Shown piece by piece: positions 42,531 through 51,225 of a stretch of DNA of 64,000 bases (positions within the stretch are counted from its first letter, which is position 1; each line of letters opens with the position of its first letter). The notes under the pieces were generated by a model, which saw only the letters and a list, made by a program, of their open reading frames with translations, searched no databases and was not told the DNA's origin. Source of the DNA: Limnohabitans sp. 2KL-17 (GTDB lineage Bacteria; Pseudomonadota; Gammaproteobacteria; Burkholderiales; Burkholderiaceae_C); contig NZ_NESK01000019.1 in NCBI RefSeq assembly GCF_003063415.1, positions 1 through 64,000 of the forward strand, written 5' to 3'. Position numbers and translations under genes: made by a program.

Positions 42531-44119
42531 ATGAACACCTACCAGCCCCGCACCGAAGACATGCAGTTTGTGTTGTCCCGCGTTTTGAATGCGCACACCC
42601 AACTGAAAGCCCTGCCCGCCTTTGCCGAGGTAGACGCGAATCTGATGCAGCAAGTGCTGGACGAGGCGGGCAAGTTCGTGAGCGAAGTCATCGCCCCCCT
42701 CAACCGAGATGGCGACGAAATCGGGGCCCAATGGAAAGATGGCGCAGTCACCATGCCGCCAGGCTTCAAGAAGGCTTACCAGTCCTTCTGCACGGTGCAT
42801 ACGAATGCATCAAGCACCACGCCAGTGATGAACTCAAAGCGCAATACCTCGACAAAGTGGCCAGCGGCGAATGGCTGGCCACGATGTGCATGACCGAGCC
42901 ACACGCAGGCTCCGACCTGGGCCTGGCCCGCACCAAGGCTGTCCCCATGCCCGACGGCCGCTATGCGGTCAGTGGCACCAAAATTTTCATCTCGGGTGGC
43001 GACCACGACCTGACCGACAACATCGTTCACTTGGTGCTGGCGCGTTTGCCCGATGCGCCCCCCGGCCCCAAAGGCCTGTCACTGTTTCTGGTCCCCAAGT
43101 TTTACCCGGACGGCACAAGAAGCCGCGTGCACTGCGACCGGATCGAAGAGAAAATGGGCCTGCACGGCAGTCCCACTTGCGTGATGCGTTTTGACGAAGC
43201 CTTGTGTGCCATCGTGGGCGAGCCTGGCAAAGGCCTGGGCGCCATGTTTGTGATGATGAACGCAGCCCGCCTGCATGTGGCCCTGCAAGGCATTGGCCTT
43301 TTGGATGCGGCCTGGCAAAAGGCCGATGCCTATGCGCAAGAGCGACGCCAGATGCGGGCGCCTGGCAAAGGCAAATCGGCAGGTGAGGCCGACCTGATCG
43401 GCGAGCACCCAGCCATGCGCCGCATCCTGGACACACAACGCGCCTGGGTCGATGCGGGTCGCGTGTTGGCCTACCGCACAGCGCTCGAACTCGACTTGAT
43501 CAAGCACAGTCCTGATGCCGACAAACAGGCCGCCGCCCAGCGCTGGTGCGCGCTGGTCACACCAGTGATGAAATCGGTCTTCACCCACCAGGCCTTTCAT
43601 GGCGGCAGTGATTGTCTGCAGGTGTTCGGTGGCCACGGCTATGTGCGCGAGTGGGGCATTGAGCAAATCGTGCGCGATGCGCGTGTGGCCATGATTTACG
43701 AAGGCACCAACGAAATTCAGGCGATCGACCTGCTGGTTCGCAAAATACTGCCCGACGGCGGTGCAGGCATGTATGCCCTGCTGGACACTGTCCAAGCCGA
43801 CTTGCCAGATAAGCACAAAGCCAGCACACAGGCGCACGCTCGCATTCAGACGCTCCGCGCTGTGACAGCGCAGGTCGTCAAGACCGCACCGCAAGACGCG
43901 GCGCTGGCGTTTCGCGTCGCCGACGACTACCTGCGTGCCGTGGCACTGGTGCTGATGGACTGGGCCTGGTTGCGCATCGAAGCCGGTATCGAAGCCGACA
44001 CACCCAATGCTGACACCCGCTGGCGTGCCCCGGCCAAAGCCCTGCGCGACTGGGTGCTGCCCGAGTTCCAGATGCGCACCTTCATCATCGTGTCGCAGTG
44101 CGCCGCTGTGGCCACATAA
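42531..44119 (+). pseudogene. Acyl-CoA dehydrogenase, disrupted by an internal deletion with frame change
   Basis: The frame from ATG 42531 encodes the family N-terminus (MNTYQPRTEDMQFVLSRV to PPGFKKAYQSF) and then goes out of frame at about 42785-42790. The second frame picks up at LLHGAYECIKHHASDELK and runs to 44119 with the intact core (TEPHAGSDLGLARTK, SGTKIFISGGDHD, EGTNEIQAID). Compared with family members, roughly 40-50 residues between these points are missing, and the frame changes as well. The join contains TTCTG-like microhomology. Without the segment the N-terminal helical domain would be incomplete. Assembly error is possible. Confidence 0.82.
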
Positions 44120-44129
44120 TCACGCTGCC

Positions 44130-44723
44130 ATGCCTAAAACCAAAACCCCAGCGCCCGGCACAGGCGAGCTGAAAAAACCAAAAGTGCCGGTCAAAGTGCC
44201 AGCCCGTCTGGTCAAGGGTGCTGCCAAGGGTCTGACTGCTAAAAATCCAGTCAAAGTTTCCACCAGCCCACCCAAAGACAAGCCGTCGACGGCCATCGAC
44301 AAGGTGGACACCAGCTTCCTGCAAACCCTGATGGGCTACAACGCTCGCCGGGCGGCACTGAGCATCATCGAGTTGTTTCTGGAGCGCCTCGCGCCCTATG
44401 GGCTCAAGCCGGTGGATTTTTCTGTCATGTCCACCATCCAGCACAACCCCGGCGTGACCTCCCGGCAACTTTGTGCGACCCTCAACCTGCTGCCCCCCAA
44501 CCTGGTGGGCCTGATCCAGTCACTGGAATCCCGCGGTCTGATTGAGCGCAAACCCCACCCCCACGATGGACGGGCGGTCGGTTTGCATGCCTCCCCAAAG
44601 GGCCAGGCCCTGATGGTGCAAGCCGAGCAAGCCGCCAGCGAGCTGGAAATCGAGAAAACTGCCAAGCTCACGCCCTCTCAACGCCAAACCCTGCTAACGC
44701 TGCTGCAAAAAATTTACCTTTGA
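44130..44723 (+). CDS. MarR family transcriptional regulator with basic N-terminal tail
   Basis: 197 residues. The winged-helix MarR domain (about residues 70-197) shows SVMSTIQHNPGVTSRQLCATLNLLPPNLVGLIQSLESRGL and the wing HPHDGRAVGLH. It resembles regulators of hydroxycinnamate and other aromatic-acid genes that respond to CoA thioesters. The first 60 residues are an extra Lys/Pro/Ala-rich tail with about 13 lysines, unusual for MarR. It follows the broken acyl-CoA dehydrogenase by 10 bases and converges with the OmpA gene, their 3' ends overlapping by 10 bases. Its likely target is the palindrome at 35387. Confidence 0.87.
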   Translation: MPKTKTPAPGTGELKKPKVPVKVPARLVKGAAKGLTAKNPVKVSTSPPKDKPSTAIDKVDTSFLQTLMGYNARRAALSIIELFLERLAPYGLKPVDFSVMSTIQHNPGVTSRQLCATLNLLPPNLVGLIQSLESRGLIERKPHPHDGRAVGLHASPKGQALMVQAEQAASELEIEKTAKLTPSQRQTLLTLLQKIYL

Positions 44724-45361
44724 CTTCGCTCGGCCAAAAAGATGTCTATGCGGCGGTTGCGTGCCCGGCCAGCTTCTGTGGCGTTGTCGGCAATGGGTTC
44801 GCGTGAACCGCGTCCATCAATCGCGATGCGGCTGCTGCTCACGCCGCAAGAGACCAAATAATCACGCGCACTTTGGGCGCGGTTGACCGACAAGGGGTTG
44901 TTGATGGCATCGCTGCCAGTGTTGTCGGTGTGGCCCACGATGCGCACTTCCATGCCGGGCTGCTGACCCAAGCCTTGGGCGAACTGGTCCAGGATCGGGC
45001 GCAAATTCGGCTTGATGTCAGACCGCCCCGTGTCAAAAGAAATGTCATTCGGGATGCTCAGCTTGAGCTGGTTGTCTGCGGTTTGGGTGACCACCGTGCC
45101 CGTGCCCGCTGTGGCGGTTTCCATGGCGCGCTTTTTGTCTTCCATGTTTTTGGACCAGACATAGCCGCCCAAAGCTCCCAGGCCCGCGCCAATGGCAGTG
45201 GATTGGCTGTCGCGCCCCAATATCTGACCGGCCACCGCACCAATCAAGGCGCCCGTACCTGCGGCTTTTTGCTCTGGTGTGGCGGTGGCGCAACCCGTGA
45301 GCAATATGGCCAGAGCACTGGTCCAACTGCCAGCAGCTTTGAATGCATGACTTGTCTTCAT
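44714..45361 (-). CDS. OmpA-family peptidoglycan-binding lipoprotein
   Basis: 215 residues from the ATG at 45361 (AAGGA upstream). The signal ends in LAILLTGC, a lipobox, so it is likely an outer-membrane lipoprotein. A glycine-zipper region follows (AAGTGALIGAVAGQILG and IGAGLGALGGYVW), then an OmpA C-terminal domain that binds peptidoglycan (VRIVGHTDNTGSDAINNPLSVNRA, GRGSREPIADN, RNRRIDI). The layout matches YiaD-like proteins. A longer start at 45382 lacks a good ribosome binding site. Confidence 0.92.
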   Translation of the reverse strand: MKTSHAFKAAGSWTSALAILLTGCATATPEQKAAGTGALIGAVAGQILGRDSQSTAIGAGLGALGGYVWSKNMEDKKRAMETATAGTGTVVTQTADNQLKLSIPNDISFDTGRSDIKPNLRPILDQFAQGLGQQPGMEVRIVGHTDNTGSDAINNPLSVNRAQSARDYLVSCGVSSSRIAIDGRGSREPIADNATEAGRARNRRIDIFLAERSQR

Positions 45362-45550
45362 CTGAAAGATCCTTTGGTTCATGCAAACCACTCTAATGTC
45401 GATGCTCAGGCGTATCGGTGCGGTAACGCACCCGCTTGCAGCCCATGGCATTTGATGTCGCCAGCAGGCAGAATTTGCAGGCCTGTCCGAGACATCCATG
45501 GCTTTGGCCTTCTGGCAAGATATTCACATTGATAAACAACAAAATCGACC

Positions 45551-46723
45551 ATGAACGCCACCACCTTGCCCCAGCCTTGCGACCATGCCCCTTTGATCGG
45601 TCGCGTATGGCAACCCAACACGGGGCCAGTCCTGGTCGCGGTCACGCCCGAAGCGGTTCTTGACCTGTCCCCTTTGGCGGCAACTTGCAGCGACTTGCTG
45701 GAACAAGACCAGGTGGCCGTTCGCGTTCAACAGTTCATGGCATCCGGCCAGGCCCATCGGCTGGGCGACACGGCCGCGATCCTGGTCAACAGCACCGAAA
45801 CTGACCGTGACCCCGCGTTGCCATGGTTCATGGCACCCTGCGATTTACAAGCTATCAAAGCTGCAGGTGTGACTTTTGTGGCCAGCATGCTTGAGCGCGT
45901 GATCGAAGAACAAGCCCGGGGCGATGCCAGCCGGGCCGAGGCCGTGCGGCAGGCGGTGGTGGCCGTGATCGGTGACAACTTGCGCAGCGTGGTCCCTGGT
46001 TCGCCCGAATCAGTCAAACTCAAAGAGGTGCTGCTGGCCCAAGGCATGTGGTCTCAGTATCTTGAAGTCGGGATCGGGCCGGATGCTGAGATCTTCACCA
46101 AAGCGCAGCCCATGAGCGCTGTGGGCACCGGGGCCATGGTTGGCATCCACCCAGGCAGCCAGTGGAACAACCCCGAGCCCGAAATTGTGCTGGCGGCCAA
46201 TTCGCGCGGCGAAGTGGTGGGCGCAACCCTGGGCAACGATGTGAACCTGCGCGACTTTGAAGGCCGCAGCGCTTTGCTGTTGGGCAAGGCCAAGGACAAC
46301 AACGCCAGTTGCGCCATTGGCCCTTTCATTCGCCTGTTTGACGCGCACTTTGGCATCGACGATGTCCGCCAATGTGAACTGAGTCTGAAAGTTCAAGGCC
46401 CCGAGGGTTTTGTCATGCAAGGCAGCAGTTCCCTGTCGCAAATCAGCCGGGATCCGCTGGACCTGGTCGGGCAAGCCATGGGCAAATACCACCAATACCC
46501 CGACGGCATGATGCTGTTTCTGGGCACCATGTTCGCCCCCACCCAAGACCGCCACGGCCCAGGCCAGGGCTTCACGCATGTGGCGGGCGATGTGGTCAGC
46601 GTCTCAACCCCTCTGCTGGGCACCTTGGTCAACCAGGTCACCACCTCCGACCAAGCCAAGCCTTGGACATATGGCGCGCGTGCCCTGATGCGCGACTTGG
46701 CACGCCGGGGGCTTTTGGCCTGA
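45551..46723 (+). CDS. Fumarylacetoacetate hydrolase (FAH) family protein
   Basis: 390 residues. The C-terminal FAH fold is seen in the acidic metal-binding segment NNPEPEIVLAANSRGEVVG and GNDVNLRDFEGRSALLLGKAKDN. Members hydrolyse or dehydrate C-C or C-O bonds in beta-diketo and keto-sugar acids. The long N-terminal half resembles the subgroup related to 2-keto-3-deoxy-sugar-acid dehydratases. There is no sugar- or aromatic-catabolism neighbour to fix the substrate; the gene stands alone between divergent ompA and the FKBP gene. Confidence 0.82.
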   Translation: MNATTLPQPCDHAPLIGRVWQPNTGPVLVAVTPEAVLDLSPLAATCSDLLEQDQVAVRVQQFMASGQAHRLGDTAAILVNSTETDRDPALPWFMAPCDLQAIKAAGVTFVASMLERVIEEQARGDASRAEAVRQAVVAVIGDNLRSVVPGSPESVKLKEVLLAQGMWSQYLEVGIGPDAEIFTKAQPMSAVGTGAMVGIHPGSQWNNPEPEIVLAANSRGEVVGATLGNDVNLRDFEGRSALLLGKAKDNNASCAIGPFIRLFDAHFGIDDVRQCELSLKVQGPEGFVMQGSSSLSQISRDPLDLVGQAMGKYHQYPDGMMLFLGTMFAPTQDRHGPGQGFTHVAGDVVSVSTPLLGTLVNQVTTSDQAKPWTYGARALMRDLARRGLLA

Positions 46724-46847
46724 TCAACGACTCGCGCATCAGCCAGCCCCATGGCGCCCGGCCCTCTGTGCTGGCATAATTTTGGGTTTTCTACACCCGG
46801 GTTTGCCACATGGCTGCCCCGGGCCACTTCCTCCTGAAAGCTCACCC

Positions 46848-47198
46848 ATGAACACGACACCCTCCGGCCTGCAATACGAAGACACCGTTGTGGGCGAAGG
46901 CGCAGAAGCCACCCCAGGTCAAGACGTGACGGTGCACTACACCGGCTGGCTCTACAACGAAGGGGGGCAAGGCGCCAAGTTCGACTCCAGCCGTGACCGC
47001 CGCGATCCCTTTGTGTTCGGTCTGGGCGCTGGCATGGTCATCAAGGGCTGGGACGAAGGTGTTGCCGGCATGAAGGTGGGCGGTCAGCGCACCCTGATCA
47101 TCCCCTCCGAGCTGGGTTATGGCGCCCGCGGCGCTGGCGGCGTGATTCCAGCCAACGCCACCTTGAAGTTCGACGTGGAATTGCTGGCCCTGAGCTGA
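46848..47198 (+). CDS. FKBP-type peptidyl-prolyl cis-trans isomerase
   Basis: 116 residues, a minimal single-domain FKBP. It speeds proline isomerisation and acts as a small chaperone. The canonical core is present: VTVHYTGWLYN, FDSSRDRRDPFVFGLGAGMVIKGWDEGVAGMKVGG and LGYGARGAGGVIPANATLKFDVELL. No signal peptide is visible, so it is cytoplasmic. The ATG at 46848 follows CTCC-poor sequence without a clear ribosome binding site. A terminator follows the stop. Confidence 0.95.
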   Translation: MNTTPSGLQYEDTVVGEGAEATPGQDVTVHYTGWLYNEGGQGAKFDSSRDRRDPFVFGLGAGMVIKGWDEGVAGMKVGGQRTLIIPSELGYGARGAGGVIPANATLKFDVELLALS

Positions 47199-47224
47199 GC
47201 CTGTCGCTTACCCCCTGGACTCTG

Positions 47225-47247
47225 CCCGCCACTCTGGCGGGTTTTTT
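47225..47247 (+). terminator. Rho-independent terminator after the FKBP gene
   Basis: A 6-base-pair GC stem (CCCGCC/GGCGGG, loop ACTCT) is followed by six T residues, 26 bases after the FKBP stop and just before the heat-shock promoter of grpE. Confidence 0.88.
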
Positions 47248-47255
47248 CTTGACCT

Positions 47256-47284
47256 CTTGAAGCCTGAGACAACGCCCCTATTTA
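47256..47284 (+). promoter_or_regulatory. Sigma-32-type heat-shock promoter of grpE
   Basis: CTTGAA (47256-47261), a 13-base spacer and CCCCTATTT (47275-47283) match the sigma-32 pattern CTTGAA-N13-17-CCCCATNT closely. It lies 34 bases upstream of the grpE ATG and directly after the FKBP terminator, consistent with RpoH control of grpE-dnaK-dnaJ. No CIRCE element is seen. Confidence 0.8.
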
Positions 47285-47317
47285 ATGGGGGTATTCATTT
47301 TTTTCCGGACATTGTTC

Positions 47318-47875
47318 ATGTCAGAAGCCACACAAAACCCCAATAACAGCCCCTTGAGCAACGAAGAACTGGCCGCTGAAGCCACAAATTCGGCCTCCTC
47401 CCCCCCTGACCTGCTGGGTGATGCCCAAGCTGAACTGGCCAATCTGAAGGCGCAAAACGCCGATCTGGCCGATCAATTCCTGCGTGCCCAGGCCGATGTG
47501 CAAAACGCTCGCCGCCGAGCCGATGATGAAATCGCCAAGGCCCGCAAGTTCGCCGTCGAAGGATTTGCAGACAGCCTGTTGCCCGTTCTGGACAGCCTGG
47601 AAGCCGGGCTGGCCATCCCAAACGTCACCATCGAGCAAATCCGGGAAGGGTCTGAAGCCACCTTGCGCCAACTCAAAAGTGCCATGGAACGCAACAAAGT
47701 GCTCGAAATAGCCCCCCCTGCCGGAACCAAGTTCGACCCACACCACCACCAAGCCATCAGCGTGGTGCCCGCCGAACAGGAGGCCAACACCGTGGTATCG
47801 GTGCTGCAAAAGGGCTACTCCATCGCTGACCGCGTGCTTCGCCCTGCTTTGGTGACGGTCACAGCCCCCAAGTAA
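47318..47875 (+). CDS. grpE: Nucleotide exchange factor GrpE
   Basis: 185 residues. GrpE releases ADP from DnaK. A long coiled coil (about residues 30-75, including [32 protein letters not shown]) precedes the C-terminal beta domain ([46 protein letters not shown]). The start [10 protein letters not shown] is chosen over an in-frame codon at 47285, which falls next to the promoter. It heads the grpE-dnaK-dnaJ set. Confidence 0.96.
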   Translation: MSEATQNPNNSPLSNEELAAEATNSASSPPDLLGDAQAELANLKAQNADLADQFLRAQADVQNARRRADDEIAKARKFAVEGFADSLLPVLDSLEAGLAIPNVTIEQIREGSEATLRQLKSAMERNKVLEIAPPAGTKFDPHHHQAISVVPAEQEANTVVSVLQKGYSIADRVLRPALVTVTAPK

Positions 47876-47982
47876 GCACAGGCTTTCACCTAAAACCTTT
47901 TTTGGAGCAGGGGGACTTGAAAAGTTTCCCCACTGCCCCACTTGCGAATCATCTGCATTTCAATCAATTTCGGAGTATAAAA

Positions 47983-49911
47983 ATGGGAAGAATCATCGGT
48001 ATTGACTTGGGCACCACCAACTCGTGCGTGGCCATCATGGAAGGCAACACGACCAAAGTGATCGAAAACGCCGAAGGCGCTCGCACCACCCCGTCGATCA
48101 TTGCGTACCAAGAAGACGGCGAAATCCTGGTCGGCGCTTCGGCCAAGCGCCAGGCCGTCACAAACCCCCGGAACACTCTTTACGCAGTCAAGCGCCTGAT
48201 CGGTCGTAAGTTCGCAGAAAAAGAAGTCCAAAAAGACATCGACCTGATGCCTTACACCATCGCCAAAGCCGACAACGGCGACGCCTGGGTGGAAGTGCGT
48301 GGTCAAAAACTGGCCCCTCCTCAGATCAGCGCCGAGATCCTGCGCAAGATGAAGAAAACCGCCGAAGACTACCTCGGCGAAGAAGTGACCGAGGCCGTGA
48401 TCACGGTGCCCGCTTACTTCAACGATGCGCAGCGCCAAGCCACCAAAGACGCGGGCCGGATTGCTGGCTTGGACGTCAAACGCATCATCAACGAACCCAC
48501 GGCTGCTGCCTTGGCGTTCGGTCTGGATAAAACCGAAAAAGGCGATCGCAAGATTGCCGTGTATGACCTGGGTGGCGGCACTTTCGACGTGTCCATCATC
48601 GAAATCGCCGACATCGATGGTGAAAAGCAGTTCGAAGTGCTTTCAACCAACGGCGACACGTTTCTGGGCGGCGAAGACTTCGACCAGCGCATCATCGACT
48701 TCATCATCACCGAGTTCAAAAAAGAATCCGGCGTTGATCTGGCCAAAGACGTGCTGGCTCTGCAGCGTCTGAAAGAGTCTGCAGAAAAAGCCAAGATCGA
48801 ATTGTCTAGCTCGGCCTCGACCGACATCAACCTGCCGTACATCACGGCAGATGCCACAGGCCCCAAGCACCTGAACATCAAGCTGACCCGCGCCAAGTTG
48901 GAGCAGTTGGTAGAAGAGCTGATCGAGCGCACCATTGCCCCTTGCCGTACAGCGATCAAGGACGCAGGTGTGTCGGTTGGCGACATCGACGACATCATTC
49001 TGGTCGGTGGCATGTCACGCATGCCCAAAGTGCAAGAAAAGGTCAAAGAGTTTTTTGGCAAAGAGCCACGCAAGGATGTGAACCCCGATGAAGCCGTGGC
49101 CGTTGGCGCAGCGATTCAGGGCCAGGTTTTGTCGGGCGATCGCACCGACGTGCTGCTGCTTGATGTGACCCCCCTGTCATTGGGCATTGAAACCATGGGC
49201 GGTGTCATGACCAAGATGATCACCAAGAACACCACCATCCCGACCAAGTTTGCACAGACCTTCTCGACCGCAGAGGACAACCAGCCGGCAGTGACGATCA
49301 AGGTGTTCCAGGGTGAGCGTGAGATCGCCAGCGGCAACAAAGCATTGGGTGAATTCAACCTCGAAGGCATCCCACCATCACCGCGCGGTACACCGCAAAT
49401 CGAAGTGTCTTTTGACATTGATGCCAACGGCATCTTGCACGTGGGTGCCAAAGACAAAGGCACCGGCAAAGAAAACAAGATCACGATCAAGGCCAACTCG
49501 GGCTTGTCTGAAGCCGAAATTCAGCAAATGGTAAAAGACGCCGAGCTGAACGCCGAAGAAGACAAGAAAAAGCTGGCGTTGGTACAAGCTCGCAACGCCG
49601 GTGAAGCTGCTGTCCACAGTGTCAGGAAAAGCCTGACCGAGCATGGCGACAAGATCGAAGCGGCTGAAAAAGAAGCGATCGAAGCAGCCGCCAAATCACT
49701 GGAAGAAGCTTTGAAGGGCGAGGACAAAGACGCCATCGAAGCCAAAACCGAAGCTCTGATGACGGCCAGCCAAAAGCTGGGCGAAAAAGTCTATGCCGAC
49801 ATGCAAGCGCAGCAAGCTGCTGCGGGCGCAGCCGCTGGCGGTGCCGCCGAGGCCAAACCACAAGACGACAACGTGGTGGACGCTGAGGTCAAGGAAGTCA
49901 AAAAGGGCTAA
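47983..49911 (+). CDS. dnaK: Molecular chaperone DnaK (Hsp70)
   Basis: 642 residues from the ATG at 47983 (CGGAG upstream). The ATPase domain starts [17 protein letters not shown] and includes [35 protein letters not shown] and [13 protein letters not shown]. The linker region has [16 protein letters not shown]. The substrate-binding domain and lid follow, and the tail ends in the charged [15 protein letters not shown], near the usual EEVKD-like end. The frame is open further upstream to 47902, but that is the grpE-dnaK spacer. Confidence 0.98.
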   Translation: MGRIIGIDLGTTNSCVAIMEGNTTKVIENAEGARTTPSIIAYQEDGEILVGASAKRQAVTNPRNTLYAVKRLIGRKFAEKEVQKDIDLMPYTIAKADNGDAWVEVRGQKLAPPQISAEILRKMKKTAEDYLGEEVTEAVITVPAYFNDAQRQATKDAGRIAGLDVKRIINEPTAAALAFGLDKTEKGDRKIAVYDLGGGTFDVSIIEIADIDGEKQFEVLSTNGDTFLGGEDFDQRIIDFIITEFKKESGVDLAKDVLALQRLKESAEKAKIELSSSASTDINLPYITADATGPKHLNIKLTRAKLEQLVEELIERTIAPCRTAIKDAGVSVGDIDDIILVGGMSRMPKVQEKVKEFFGKEPRKDVNPDEAVAVGAAIQGQVLSGDRTDVLLLDVTPLSLGIETMGGVMTKMITKNTTIPTKFAQTFSTAEDNQPAVTIKVFQGEREIASGNKALGEFNLEGIPPSPRGTPQIEVSFDIDANGILHVGAKDKGTGKENKITIKANSGLSEAEIQQMVKDAELNAEEDKKKLALVQARNAGEAAVHSVRKSLTEHGDKIEAAEKEAIEAAAKSLEEALKGEDKDAIEAKTEALMTASQKLGEKVYADMQAQQAAAGAAAGGAAEAKPQDDNVVDAEVKEVKKG

Positions 49912-49923
49912 TACCCCACCCCT

Positions 49924-49940
49924 CTGCGGGTTTCCCGCAG
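49924..49940 (+). other. Stem-loop in the dnaK-dnaJ spacer
   Basis: A perfect 7-base-pair hairpin (CTGCGGG, TTT, CCCGCAG) lies 12 bases after the dnaK stop with no T tract. It probably tunes or protects the dnaK message relative to dnaJ, since the 102-base spacer shows no other promoter-like signal. Confidence 0.5.
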
Positions 49941-50013
49941 TCCCGCCGCGCAAGCTGATTCAGGTGACTGAATTGCCTTCGCGGCGTTCTTGTTCTAACG
50001 GTTGGATTGCCCC

Positions 50014-51153
50014 ATGGCCAAACGAGATTTTTACGAAGTGCTGGGCGTTGCCAAAAACGCCTCAGACGAAGACATCAAAAAGGCTTATCGCAAATTGGCG
50101 ATGAAGTACCACCCTGACCGCAACCAGGGTGAGGATGCGAAAGCCAAAGAAGCCGAGGCCAAATTCAAGGAAGTCAAAGAAGCCTACGAAATGCTGTCGG
50201 ACGCGCAAAAGCGCGCCGCCTATGACCAGCACGGTCACGCCGGTGTCGACCCCAATATGCGCGGTGGCGCCGAAGGCTTTGGCGGTTTTGGTGATGCATT
50301 TGGTGACATCTTTGGCGACATCTTTGGTGGCCAGGCCCGTGGTGGGCGTGGCGGCGGACGCCAGGTTTTCCGTGGTGCTGACCTGAGCTATGCCATGGAG
50401 ATCACGCTCGAAGAGGCCGCCCATGGCAAGGATTCGCAATTGCGCATACCGAGCTGGGATGCCTGCGACACCTGCAGTGGTTCTGGCGCCAAGCCGGGTA
50501 CCAGCGCAAAAACATGCGCAACCTGCCATGGTCAGGGCCAGGTGCAAATGCGCCAAGGGTTTTTCAGCGTGCAGCAGACCTGCCCACATTGCCGTGGCAC
50601 CGGCAAGATCATTCCAGAGCCCTGCGGCACATGCCAAGGCCAAGGCAAGGTCAAAAAACAAAAAACACTCGAAGTCAAAATCCCGGCGGGTATCGACGAT
50701 GGCATGCGCATCCGCAGTGCAGGCAACGGCGAACCGGGCACCAATGGCGGGCCACCGGGTGATCTGTTCATCGAGATCCGCCTCAAGAAACATGCAATTT
50801 TTGAACGCGATGGTGATGACTTGCACTGTGCTGTGCCCATCGGCTTCACCAAAGCGGCTTTGGGTGGTGAAATTGACGTGCCCACTTTGGGCGGAAAAGC
50901 AGCCATCGACATTCCGGAAGGCACCCAGACGGGCAAACAATTCCGATTGCGCGGCAAAGGCATCAAAGGCGTGCGGGGCAGTTACCCGGGTGATTTGTAT
51001 TGCCACATCACGGTGGAAACGCCCGTCAAGCTCACCGAACACCAGAAAAAACTGCTCAAGGAATTTGATGACTCGCTGAGCAAAGGCGGTGGAAAGCACC
51101 AGCCCAGCGGCGAAAGCTGGACCGACAAACTCAAAGGGTTCTTCGGCGCGTAA
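50014..51153 (+). CDS. dnaJ: Molecular chaperone DnaJ (Hsp40)
   Basis: 379 residues. The J domain has the HPD motif ([13 protein letters not shown]) that triggers DnaK ATPase. A Gly/Phe-rich linker follows ([17 protein letters not shown]). The zinc-binding domain has four CxxCxGxG repeats ([32 protein letters not shown]), and the C-terminal substrate-binding domains complete a type I DnaJ. It follows dnaK and ends at a strong terminator. Confidence 0.98.
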   Translation: MAKRDFYEVLGVAKNASDEDIKKAYRKLAMKYHPDRNQGEDAKAKEAEAKFKEVKEAYEMLSDAQKRAAYDQHGHAGVDPNMRGGAEGFGGFGDAFGDIFGDIFGGQARGGRGGGRQVFRGADLSYAMEITLEEAAHGKDSQLRIPSWDACDTCSGSGAKPGTSAKTCATCHGQGQVQMRQGFFSVQQTCPHCRGTGKIIPEPCGTCQGQGKVKKQKTLEVKIPAGIDDGMRIRSAGNGEPGTNGGPPGDLFIEIRLKKHAIFERDGDDLHCAVPIGFTKAALGGEIDVPTLGGKAAIDIPEGTQTGKQFRLRGKGIKGVRGSYPGDLYCHITVETPVKLTEHQKKLLKEFDDSLSKGGGKHQPSGESWTDKLKGFFGA

Positions 51154-51169
51154 AGCCGGGCGTTTACTG

Positions 51170-51203
51170 AAAGGCGGTTTGACTTGCGTCAAACCGCCTT
51201 TTT
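51170..51203 (+). terminator. Rho-independent terminator after dnaJ
   Basis: A perfect 14-base-pair stem (AAAGGCGGTTTGAC/GTCAAACCGCCTTT around TTGC) continues into T residues, 16 bases after the dnaJ stop. It closes the heat-shock operon. Confidence 0.92.
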
Positions 51204-51225
51204 GATTGAGGTGCAACATGCAAAC

